Below are positions 24,264-35,000 of a DNA stretch of 64,000 nucleotides, piece after piece. Below the pieces are notes generated by a model, which was not told where the DNA came from, did no database searches, and worked only from the letters and a program-made list of their open reading frames with translations. The translations under genes were made by a program, and so were the position numbers. Where the stretch lies: the NCBI RefSeq assembly GCF_018143015.1, contig NC_054741.1, positions 66,376,697 to 66,440,696 on the forward strand. The letters run 5' to 3'. This DNA is from Lytechinus variegatus. Taxonomy: Eukaryota > Echinodermata > Echinoidea > Temnopleuroida > Toxopneustidae. Within the stretch, counting starts at the first letter, position 1. Each line of letters starts with the position of its first letter.

Positions 24264-24522
24264 CCTGGCCGTTTCATAAAGCTGTTCGTAAGTTAAGCGA
24301 AATTCGACCCCCTCTCCCTACCGCTCCACGACCGCCCCAACAACGCTCGGGCGGTGTGACCGGCCTTTAAGAGCGACTTTAAGAACGACTGGTGAACCTT
24401 TCTTATGCGCTAAATAATCACCAATGAACATTAATTGTGAATATCATTTACCACGAGAAAGGATCATCAGCCGTTCGTAAAGTCACTTTTAACTTACTAA
24501 CAGCTTTATGAAACGGCCCCAG
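24264..24522. mobile_element. MITE of the 'GTTTCATAAAGCTGTTCGTAAG' family, interrupted
   Basis: The inverted ends GGCCGTTTCATAAAGCTGTT and AACAGCTTTATGAAACGGCC bracket the element. It is split at a TTAA by the fragment at 24297-24366. The related copy at 59722-59907 reads GTTCGTAAGTTACGAGCGACT without interruption. Confidence 0.75.
24297..24366. mobile_element. Half copy of the 'GGTCACACC' TTAA MITE nested in another MITE
   Basis: Matches the right half of 19162-19366 (CTCCCTACCGCTCCACGACCG through CGGGCGGTGTGACC). TTAA flanks both sides (24293-24296 and 24367-24370), so the truncated form still shows a target duplication. Confidence 0.75.
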
Positions 24523-24632
24523 GTTACAACCGGTAATGTGGCAGCAATGCCTAATGTCACAACAATGTATTACTTACATATTGAAATAAAATGTTTTGTC
24601 TTGACAATCCGAAAGATGTGACTTGGCTTTAA

Positions 24633-25224
24633 AGGGATGGTCCAGGCTGGAGATATTTATATCTCAATAGATAGAATAAACTTCACAAAGCGAAATACTG
24701 ACAATTTGATCAAAATCGGGTAACAAATAACAAAGTTATTGAATTTTAAAGATTGCATTATTCCGGTGAAACAGTTCTAGGCATGTCTTCATGAATATTC
24801 ATTAGGTGGGCTAATGATGTCATATCCCCACTTGTTCTTTGTATTTTATTACATGAAACTGGGTTTTTTAAAAAAAATTCTACCAAGAACTAAAAAGAAC
24901 TGTATTAACAACTGATTAAGTGCATTAGGTATTCATTGCTGCAACTTATTTTATCAGAATGGAGACACATCATTTACACATGTATGAAAAATGAAACAAT
25001 TATGATTTCACGTAATAACATAAGAAAAAGGAAAGTGGGGATCATCAGCCAACCTAATGAATATTCATGACGATGTGCATAATTGTTTTCACAAAATATA
25101 GATAATCTTTAAAATTCAATAACTTCTTTATTTGTTATCCGATTTCGATGAAATTTTCTGCATTTTGCTTTGTGAATTTTACTTTATTATTCAGATATAA
25201 ATATTTTCAGCCCGGACCATCCAA
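24633..25224. mobile_element. Palindromic MITE, 'AGGGATGGTCC' family, TTAA duplication
   Basis: The left end AGGGATGGTCCAGGCTG pairs with the right end CAGCCCGGACCATCCAA. TTAA flanks at 24629-24632 and 25225-25228. Its internal layout, including TTGATCAAAATCGG with complement CCGATTTCGATGAAATTTT, parallels the AGGACAAGTCC family, suggesting common descent. Confidence 0.8.
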
Positions 25225-25253
25225 TTAAGACTGTTATCGCTCTTTTAGGCTAA

Positions 25254-25598
25254 CAGGGCCGTGGTGTAGTGGTTCTGACTCTCGCCATGTAAACAGAGGG
25301 TCGTGTGTTCGAATCCCACGGCGGTCTAGCGTCCTTTGGCAAGGCGTTAATCCACACTTTGACTCTCTCGACCCAGGTGCTAATTGGGTACGTGGTAGGA
25401 TGCGAAAGATATTGTGTTTGATTTTGCCACATAAGGAGGCTGCGATGAATGCAAGGAATGCTCCCCAGGGAGTGGGAATTGTGTAGTTTTCGTGCGGGAT
25501 TGAAATGAATCCATTGACCGGGGTAATAATATGCTGTAACGCGCTTTGAGCCATTCTAGGAAAAGCGCTTTATAAAAATTGGCTATTATTATTATTAA
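25254..25598 (+). mobile_element. tRNA-derived SINE
   Basis: 25257-25326 resembles a tRNA: an A box near TGGTGTAGTGGTTCTGA, a B box GTGTTCGAATCCC, and complementary ends (GGCCGTGG and CCACGGCGG) that would form the acceptor stem. The body continues for about 250 bp and ends AAAAGCGCTTTATAAAAATTGG with a (TATTAT)n tail. The head would be the Pol III promoter. The tail before the short repeat resembles 3' ends shared with L2/CR1-like LINEs (inference). Confidence 0.8.
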
Positions 25599-26265
25599 CA
25601 ACGTTTCTGTGCGGCTGGCACAGGTTATTAAATATATCAAACCTAGTTCGTACAGTTAGAATCAAATCACACTTGTGAATTATAAATAGAATAAAGATTG
25701 GGAAAATTATTTTATGGTGAGTCATTTCATAAAATATTGTGCTGAAATCTTAATGAAGGGTCTACATGGACTAGGTTGCATCACCAGGGTAGTCTACAGG
25801 CACAGACTCAAATTTAACAATTGAACAAATTATTTGTCAGGGTAGATGAGGTACGAGAACCCGAAACATCTGCTTCAGAATAGTTCTTGGCAGAAGAAAC
25901 GTAATAAGGAGTGACTGAATCTAGACTCACTGAATCCAGTCACTACATTATGCGCCATGCAAAACAACAGGCAATGTGCCTACAGAGTCTAGAATGCCAC
26001 AAGTGTTCAGAACTTCAGAGCCAGGCGGAGACTGCCCTTTTTGAGTTTTTTATTATTAATAAAGAGAGGAAAGAATGGATGGGGAAGAAGAATGAAAATT
26101 ATTGCGAAAAATAAGGAAATAGATAATAAAAATTGTTTGCGAGTGTTAGAATTATCAACACTCTTGTTATGACCAAGTATAATGGAGGTGGAACGGAAAT
26201 ATATCTCTTTTAGCTAACAGATTTGGCAAAGGGTAGATGAGATAACAAGTGGAATGCCTCTGGCC
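25599..26265. other. Non-coding interval
   Basis: No gene recognised. The 67-codon plus-strand frame at 25911-26114 has no family resemblance or splice context. Confidence 0.4.
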
Positions 26266-27506
26266 GTCTCACCTGCATCACGCAGTTCAATATAGCAGCA
26301 GTGCTGACTTTGAATACTACTCTAACTTGCACAAGATGTTCAGTGATACATGGTTACTCTTATGTCCACTTTTTATGAACTAGACCAATAAACTTACAGA
26401 GATATGATGGTTATTCAACAGATACACCCAATTCGGCCAAAGTTCATTGACCTTTAACCTTGGTCATGTGACCTGAAACGCGCACAGGATGTTCAGTGAT
26501 ACTTGATTACTCTAATGTCCAAGTTTAACGAACTAGACCAATAAACTTTCAAAGTCATGATGGTAATTCAACAGATACCCCGATTCGGCCAAAGTTCATT
26601 GACCCTAAATGACCTTTGACCTTGATCATGTGACCTGAAACTCAAACGGGATGTTCAGTGATACTTGATTACTCTTATGTACAAGTTTCATGAATCAGAT
26701 CCATAAACTTTCAAAGTTATGATGGGATTTCAACAGATATCCCCAATTCGGCCAAAGTTCATTGACCTTTGACCTTGGTCATGTGACCTGAAACGCGCAC
26801 AGGATGTTCAGTGATACTTGATTACTCTAATATCCAAGTTTAACGAACTAGACCAATAAACTTTCAAAGTTATGATGGTAATTCAACAGATACCCCCTGA
26901 TTCGGCCAAAGTTCATTGACCCTAAATGACCTTTGACCTTAATCATGAGACCTGAAACTTGCACAAAATTTTCAGTGATGCTTGATTACTATTATGTCTA
27001 AGTTTCATGAATCAGATCCATAAACTTTCAAAGTTATGATGGGATTTCAACAGATATCCCCAATTCGGCCAAAGTTCATTGACCCTAAATGACCTTTGAC
27101 CTTGGTCATGTGACGTGAAACTCAGGCAGGATGTTCAGTGATACTTGATTAACCTTATGTCCAAGTTTCATGAACTAGGTCCATATATTTTCTAAGTTAT
27201 GATGACATTTCAAAAACTTAACCTCAGGTTAAGATTTCGATGTTGAATCCTCCAACATGGTCTAAGTTCATTGACCCTAAATGACCTTTGACCTTGGTCA
27301 TGTGACACGAAACTCTAATAGGATGTTCAGTAATACTTGATTAACCTTATGGCCAAGTTTTATTAACTAGGTCCATATACTTTCTAAGTTATGACATCAT
27401 TTCAAAAACTTAACCTCAGGTTAAGATTTGATGTTGACGCCGCCGCCGCCGCCGTCGCCGTCGGAAAAGCGGCGCCTATAGTCTCAATTTGCTTCGCAGG
27501 TGAGAC
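26266..27506 (+). repeat. Tandem array (about 160-bp unit) with short inverted ends and repeated DR1-like motif
   Basis: About six units share 'GGCCAAAGTTCATTGACC', 'TGACCTTTGACCTTGGTCATG', 'AGGATGTTCAGTGATACTTGAT' and 'CATAAACTTTCAAAGTTATGA'. TGACCTTTGACCT, the complement of AGGTCAAAGGTCA, occurs intact near 26610, 26765, 26928, 27089 and 27284. The array begins GTCTCACCTGC and ends GCAGGTGAGAC, just after a GCC/GTC-rich block (27436-27475). These inverted 11-bp ends suggest a non-autonomous DNA transposon with an internal array. No coding sequence. Confidence 0.75.
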
Positions 27507-28929
27507 AATAAACGGGAAATCGGAATAAAATTCATCAAAATCTGATGAACTGTATTTAATCGAGTAGTTAATGTAATAATGACACTGAAAGAACTAAACT
27601 AGTAAGCAGGTCCAGTTCGATTTCAAGTAAAAGTTATATTTGTCTCAAACTATTTCACACATTTTATTACCATGATTACACCGCAAAAATTTATTTCATG
27701 ATATAATTTTGTCCTTAAAAAATTATGACAAAATATACAGGCCTTTTTCGAAATGATTGAACCGTATAACTAATTTATAGATCACACTTTGGACATGAAA
27801 GCTTCGAGTCCGAATGCCCCCTGAATAAGAATAACACTGACGCGCACCTTACCCCACACCCACACAACTGCCCTCACCCACGACTACAGCCGCAAACACC
27901 GTCATCCTCATCCTCAGTAGCATGATTTCACACTACAATTCTCGCTGACAAACACACAAATCACATCACGTTTCTCGCTCTAGATGGTCCAGATAGGAAG
28001 ACAATCCTATTATTTATATACATTTGAATGGAATATACAGATTAAATGCTCCCTAGCTTATCAATTCATTACACAAACATTTCAATTTTGGGATTAAGTC
28101 ATAAAGTATCTTCACTTTATGTTTACATGAATTTTTGACAAATGCACTGTTGATAATGAGCTCGAAATTTTCTGAGATAAAGTTTGTGAAACTGAACAAT
28201 GTAAATTTGAATGGTGTGTTGAATGCTATAGTGACATGGCTCAGATGCGGCTCTACTCCCCATTGCATAAATTTAAATTAAAAAGTAACACTTCCTATAT
28301 GACAAGTGTGATTCGAATTGCTTGGCTGAAGATTACTGATGTGTAATTTTCCCCAGGCTCCTGACGGAGATACACATGGAAAAAATAATAAGGATTTGAA
28401 TGCATTACCAGCATGCTCAATCAGAACTTTTCGTTCATTAGGGTCATAAATTAGTAACTCTGGTACAAAGGCAGATGAGAAAAGATATATTGATTTTGCA
28501 GGAAGATATTGCCTCTTTGAAAATTATTTACATGAAAATCAATTAATCTAACATGCCAATAATAATAGTAAACTAGAACTGCACATCTATTTTCCTGTAT
28601 TTACGTGATCTATTATCTCCTGGGCATACAAAAATTACGGACTGCTGTTTTCAACCCATTGCCTTATTGACGGTGACCATCGTAGAATCAAAGTAGATAA
28701 AATTAATGGATTGACCGATGAATGTCCATTTATTTGTAGGTACCTGGTAAGATCACACTCGTGTGGGACGCGCTCTATCGCAATTCTATCAATGAGATTG
28801 ATTGCATTTTCAAATACTGAGTGTGTTGGTACTTAAGCAAGACTTTTAGTAAGACGAAGCCCCATCAGGTCCAATAAATGAACTCCATCGATGATGGCTG
28901 TGGTACCACTCTACTGCAATTATTTCAGT
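27507..28929. other. Downstream flank of transporter A, no gene recognised
   Basis: On the minus strand an AATAAA lies at 28734-28729, about 195 bp past the transporter A stop, and may be its polyadenylation signal. Nothing else was recognised. Confidence 0.5.
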
Positions 28930-29013
28930 CTACTCTTTCCGTTTGCTAATGACGTAAAGAGCGGCGGGTAGGGTGAACGTGCAAACGTCAGCAACAATAA
29001 ATGCAATGGTCAC
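28930..29013 (-). CDS. slc43a3-like: Transporter A exon 9: last helix and stop
   Basis: Acceptor GCAG, TAG stop at 28932-28930. Encodes [10 protein letters not shown], then [13 protein letters not shown], a last helix and short basic tail. Confidence 0.88.
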   Translation of the reverse strand: MTIAFIVADVCTFTLPAALYVISKRKE

Positions 29014-32000
29014 CTGCATATAGAGTATGAGATAAACACATATAAGGAATCTTATTTTTTACATTATCATCTCATAAAATAAATATAGGAAGACTATCTT
29101 ACTTATAATAGGCCTCTTGAATAAGTTCCATGGACATGTCGTATGCAGTACGCATGGAAATAACAAGCTTGCCAAAGGCTTGTTTGCAGACAGTATTTGA
29201 CCAATTTGACAATTTAAGATGAACGTTGGTACCAACGAGACACACACATTCCCCCACATACATATGTGACCTACCAATCCCAAAACCACCAATAAGTCGC
29301 CTTTTTCGGACTGCTCGGAAGTTCCAGTGATATTACACAGTATGCATTCTCATGCTTTAGTGAACCCCAAACTTCAAACTTTATTTCTCCTTAGTTTTTG
29401 TTACCTTATTTTTTATTATCTTTGGTCAATTTCAACAAATTATATATCATTTGGAAGCTTAGGAAATGAATTTTCAAGCTCAATAAAAATCTCAATATTC
29501 ATTTTGGTCGACTTATTGTTGGTTCCGGGGTGGCAGGTCACAGCCTACATGGACATAAATAAATAAACCCCTCAAAAAAAGTTTTGCAACTCAGTTTTGG
29601 GGATGATATCTTTTTGGTTAATGAAGTATAAAAGATGAAACTGGTATCATTAGAAAGCTAAATTATTCTTCTTTACAATGACATGCCATTTGCTGTGATT
29701 AGTATACGTAATCATGGAATTTGCAGTCACCCTGAACATTGAGAAAAGTCAGAAGTGAAATGTTGCAAAATGCATTGATTTCTAACAAGAGTCTCCATTT
29801 CTATAGAATTTCCACCATGCAGGTGGCAGTGAATGCACTCGGTCCATCCTCGAAACAATTGGAAATTCGCTATTGAAAACGACGCATTTTGCAACATTTC
29901 ATTTCTAACATTGCTGCGCATTATCATGTCTGTGTATTTCATGATAACACTAGCATTACAAATGACACATGATTGTAAAGAAGAATAATCATGCTTTCTA
30001 AAGATATCACTTTTACACATGATGATGGCACATTAAGAAATTTATTACCACTCAAACTTGCAGTTTGAGTTGCAGAACTCAAACATGACATGGCAACGAA
30101 TTTTGCAACATTTCATTTTTTCATTGCTGCACTTTAAAATGTCTGTGTATTTCATGATAACACTAGCATTACAATCATTTCCAATGATACCACTTATCTA
30201 TAGGCTTATGTCGAAAGGGTGGGTGCTGTCGCATTAGGGTGCGTCAACGCGAACGCGAAGATTCGTCCAAAGCCCCCCCCCCCCGGTTTGGACGAAAGGG
30301 TGTGTTTAATAATAATGAATAAATAAATACAAATATTTATAAGAAAGCTGAACAAACAAAAAAGACGAGTGATATGTAACCAAATTTGCATAGGAACATA
30401 AATCATCATATGGCACAAACATTCTTTTTAAGGCAAAAAAAAAACAATGACGGCATGCTGCATGAGGATTTTTCGGTGGGAATGTTTTATGGTGTAATAT
30501 TGATACATGTAAAAATTATGACTGATTTCAAGATTCTTTCAAATAAAAAAAAGTAACTTACCTTCAATGTTATACTTTGCATGTGTGTATTTATTACAAA
30601 GGAAAACATTCGTATACCTGGAAATATTTGGTGTCCCCCAAATTATAAAACTTACGGCAGATGTGTCCTGGAAAGGCAAGGCCAAAATTGATGTCAGGTC
30701 AGCATTCACAACGTTTAACCCTTCAGACCCTACCTTACTATATTTTACACTTGAGACCCTGCCTCAGTATATTTTGTGAGATGTATCTGTTGTGTATGTG
30801 TGCGTGTTGTGTGTATGATAATAATAATAATATGTGCGTGTTGTTTGTATAATAATAATAATACTTTTGATAATAAAAATAATAACAATAATAATAATAA
30901 TACTTATAATAATGATAATAATAATAATAATTTTCACCCCAAAGAGTGAATTTATGGAAATGAATTTGGAGTGAAAAATTGGCGCCAAGTGGCTTATTGC
31001 AAGGGTGGGTATCTGATTTTATTATCATTATTATTATTATTCTTAGTTGAACTTTTCTTTCTTTTCCTCAAATTGTCAATGCTTTAAATGATTGAAAATC
31101 CACTATTTTACGTGCAAATTGGCAATGTTTGACAAAATACCTTATATTCAGCTTTCTTATAAATATTTGTATTTATTTATTCATTATTATTAAACACACC
31201 CTTTCGTCCAAACCGGGGGGGGGGGGCTTTGGACGAAAGGGCGCGTTCCAGTGAACGCGACGCGACGTGGCGCTCCTAACGCACCCTTTCGCCCAAACCG
31301 GGGGGGCTTTGGACGAATCTTCGCGTTCGCGTTGACGCACCCTAACGCGACAGCACCCACCCTTTCGACATAAGCCTATCTATATGATGATGGCACACTA
31401 AGAAATTTATTAGCACTCAAACTTGAGTTGCAGAACTTTTTTTGAGGGGTTTATATATATTCATGTAAACAATTTCAAGGGAGATGTATTTTCTGATTTA
31501 AATGTACAAGAAACTGTGAAGAAGAATAGAAAGAAGACGAAGAAGAGGAAGGATGAGGAGGAAATGAACGTGAAAACGAGCAGAGGTGAGTAGAAGGGAG
31601 TAAAGAAGAATAAATGGTTACACTTCGTAATTCCGAAGGTTCGTAATTCCGAAGGTTCGTAATTCCAAAACACGTAAATTACCTATACCTCGATATTCGT
31701 TAATCTGAAAACGTAAAAGGGTTCGTTAATTCGAACATTTGCGGCGTTATTCCGAAGAATCGTTATTCCGAAAACAAAATAAGGTTCGTTAATCCGAAAA
31801 CAAAATAAGGTTCGTTATCATTTAGCTTTCGGACTAATGAACCTTCGGAATTACGAACCTCATTGCGTTTTCGGATTAACGAACCTTCGGAATTACAAAC
31901 CTCACTTCGTTTTCGGACTAACGAACCTTCGGAATTACGAACCTCATTTCGTTTTCGGACTAACGAACCTTCGGAATTATGAACCTTCGGAAATACGAAT

Positions 32001-35000
32001 GTGTGCGGAATAGATTACCCTATTCCTTGAATAAATGATATTTCCATCTTACCCAGAAAGGGTCATCATCGAGGTATCTTTGTAGTAAGATGAAGATTGG
32101 GTATTGAAGGAAGGTGAAGAATCCACTCATGGTTCGCATGGCGCCGTATACACTCGTGAAATACTTCATTGGAAATCTATGACGTCAAAAAATGGAGTAA
32201 ACTAGTGTAAGCAGTTTGTTCAACATTTCATATATAATCATTAATATGTTACCACATATGCTATGGAATTCACCAACCGGTGAGCAATGGCATATTTAAA
32301 GGGACCAAGAAAGGGGACACGTGCCCAAGAAGCCACTTTCAGGGCCCTCAAAACAGCAACAACGAAAGTTGGCAAGGAATAGGCAGATAAAGACAGGAAG
32401 GATAAACCTTTAATGTTTTATTTCATCAACAACCAATAATATAAAGCTAAAATGTTAGAAATGAAACAGATGTCAGCGTTTTGATTACTGAGTTCAACAT
32501 ATAAAAAAAAGTTTTCAACTTACACTACCGCCACAACCGCTGACCCAACTCCAAAGAGTAAAGACTTCATCACCAGAATAAAGATAAAAGTGAGATACTG
32601 GAGTTGAAGGCTTGGAATCAAAAGGCATATTGAGTAACCAATGGATGCCAGGGTTGTTATAGCCAGAGGAAGACAGCTATCTCGCATCTCTGCATAAGGA
32701 CCTCTTCTTTTTTGTTTTTCTCCTGAATGACATTGATCACGGAATAGTTTTAATATTTGTATAGTACTTGACATATCTGTAATATAACGTTTAAGTTTTC
32801 GTCAGCTAACCTTCGACTTCGTTCTTACACTGATTAGCACAGAATGAACGTACCCGGGCCTTCAACGTTGGATCAAGTTTATGTTTTTATCAACGTTGTA
32901 TAGACATTTGCAGGTAGCCTTGTATCACGAATGGAAGTGTATACGCGTGCAACGATGTTTACAACTTATCTGCCAACGTTTGCTAAATGTTGGCTGAAAC
33001 GGCAATTATGACGCTGATTCAACGTCATGTCAACGTTATTTCGACTTAATTTTAAGTGAATATAGGCCTACCTTGTCTGATTATTAAAGAAATCATAAAA
33101 GCTCAAAATACCTACAAGCTTATACTTACTTTTAGAACAAGAGATGGTGTTTCTGTCCATGAGAAGGCCACCAAGAGGACCAACGATTAAGATGAAGAAT
33201 TGTGTGATTGCGAAGACGTTTATATACCAACTCACTGTAGAGGAGAACGAAATGGTTCATACCTCGTGGCATAATACAGTGGAATTGATTTAATATGATC
33301 ATAATGGTGATGTTGATTATGACGGCGATGGTGGTGATGATGGACATGGTGGCGGTGGTAATCATGCTAATGGTGATGACATTATGATTGTGGTGGTGAT
33401 GGTGATGACTACAGACTACAGTAACGATGTTCATATTTTACTGAGTTACTTTACATATAAAAGCATATAAAAATGGTTTTTAGTGTTGAGCACCAATTCC
33501 AATGACCGTACATGCAGATTTAGCCATGATTTCAGATTTAATGCAAACAAGGGCGAAAGCATGGATTGGTAAATCCGTTTTTGTAATGCAATGAAATTTA
33601 CAAGTCATGCAAGAGAAAATATGGTTCATGCTGCAGGAGTCCCTTTATCCAAATATACACCATTTGTCATATCTTTAGGTTTTACTTACCGAGATCTTCA
33701 TCGCCATTGGACAATCTTGTTAAGAAAAAGTTGAGTGTTCCAAAGGTAAAGAGAACACCCGTCTCCAGGAATGCTTGCCAAAAAAGCAGTAGAAAAAATG
33801 GCACTGACAAGAGACATGAGCAAAGGCTACCAAACTCTTTCTCCTTCCGTTCTTCAGTCTCGCAAACGCCATCTTCATTCGTTTCGCTTCTCGTGTCCAT
33901 GGAAAGAGACAGCTGGCTCGTTTTTCGACTTCGTTTAAACCTTTCTCTGCGTGCCGATAGCTCACTAGTCTGTCTGTTGTACCCATTTCCATCCACCCCT
34001 TCGCTGAATGGGTCCTCGATGTACCCCTGGTTATCGTAAGCACTCTTTTCCGTTGCCTTTGGAGAATTCCTGGGTGTCCCACATGTGATGAGTCTATAGC
34101 CGTCTGGAAGTGGCCAGGGGATGTACTTAGTAGGGAGAATAAGGAATGTATTGATGTTGAGGAGGACCACCGATCCGGCCATGATGAAGAAGAGGAGATT
34201 GATAGAAAACCCAGCATCATGCACAATCTAGACAGTAAACATGGTAAAAGAAATGTGGTTATACAAAAAAAATATTAAGAGACACATTCTACTTGCCGTA
34301 GTTACCTGTCGCCCTGCAATAAAACCTCTTCCCAACACACTCAATCCATTATTTATTACTGTTTTCCATTTTCTTCATTCTTTTGACAGTTCGTTAGGCA
34401 CATCTATTTTCTAGTTAGAAGTGAATCCCCATCATCAATTTTCTATCAATTAGATCTGGATTTGATGGAATAAGTAGCACTGTGGTAGCTGACCGAAAAA
34501 AAAGACAATGCTCCGAAGAGGAACGCATTAGTTATTGTTTATGCTAGGTTCACACCAACGCCGCTTTGATGGCGCTTTAAAGCGGCGTGCAAAGCGGCGG
34601 CAAAGCGTAACAAAGCTTAATTAAAGCGTAAAGACCGTAATAGAGCATGAGAAGGCTTTGAGCAATTCGGGACATTCGGCAAGAGCGCCAAATTTTTTTA
34701 AACAGTTTAAAAATTTGAGGCGATCTGTCACGGATTGAGAAAAGCGGGGAGAGCGTATTAAAGCTTATCAAACCGTCACAAAGCTTATCAGAGTCGTAGG
34801 AAAGCATAACAAAGTTTAAGAAAGCTTGGTTCCAAGCGGTGACCCCACTTTTGATACTTTGCCCATAGGCCCTACAGTTAAGGATTCGTTCAGCCTGATT
34901 TTACCACTTACAGACCATTGCAAGAAGTACTTATAACCCCAAAACCACTGAATGTGATTTTGATATTTTTGGATCAGCTACTAAATGAAGAGTTGGTCTT

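Noticed and set aside
25257..25326. Possible functional tRNA gene
   Set aside because: It is the head of a SINE: the tRNA-like part is diverged, continues directly into a SINE body and ends in a short-repeat tail.
26266..27506. CRISPR-like regular repeats
   Set aside because: The unit is about 160 bp with no short repeat/unique spacer pattern, and the genome is animal.
29327..29566. 79-codon hydrophobic plus-strand frame
   Set aside because: No family resemblance, no splice context, and it lies in intron 8 of transporter A running into a foldback element.
33132..33434. His-rich frame on the minus strand
   Set aside because: Driven by the GAT/GGT microsatellite; the overlapping real exon (33130-33234) uses another frame.
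33707..34039. 110-codon plus-strand frame opposite transporter A exon 5
   Set aside because: Shadow of the real exon on the other strand.
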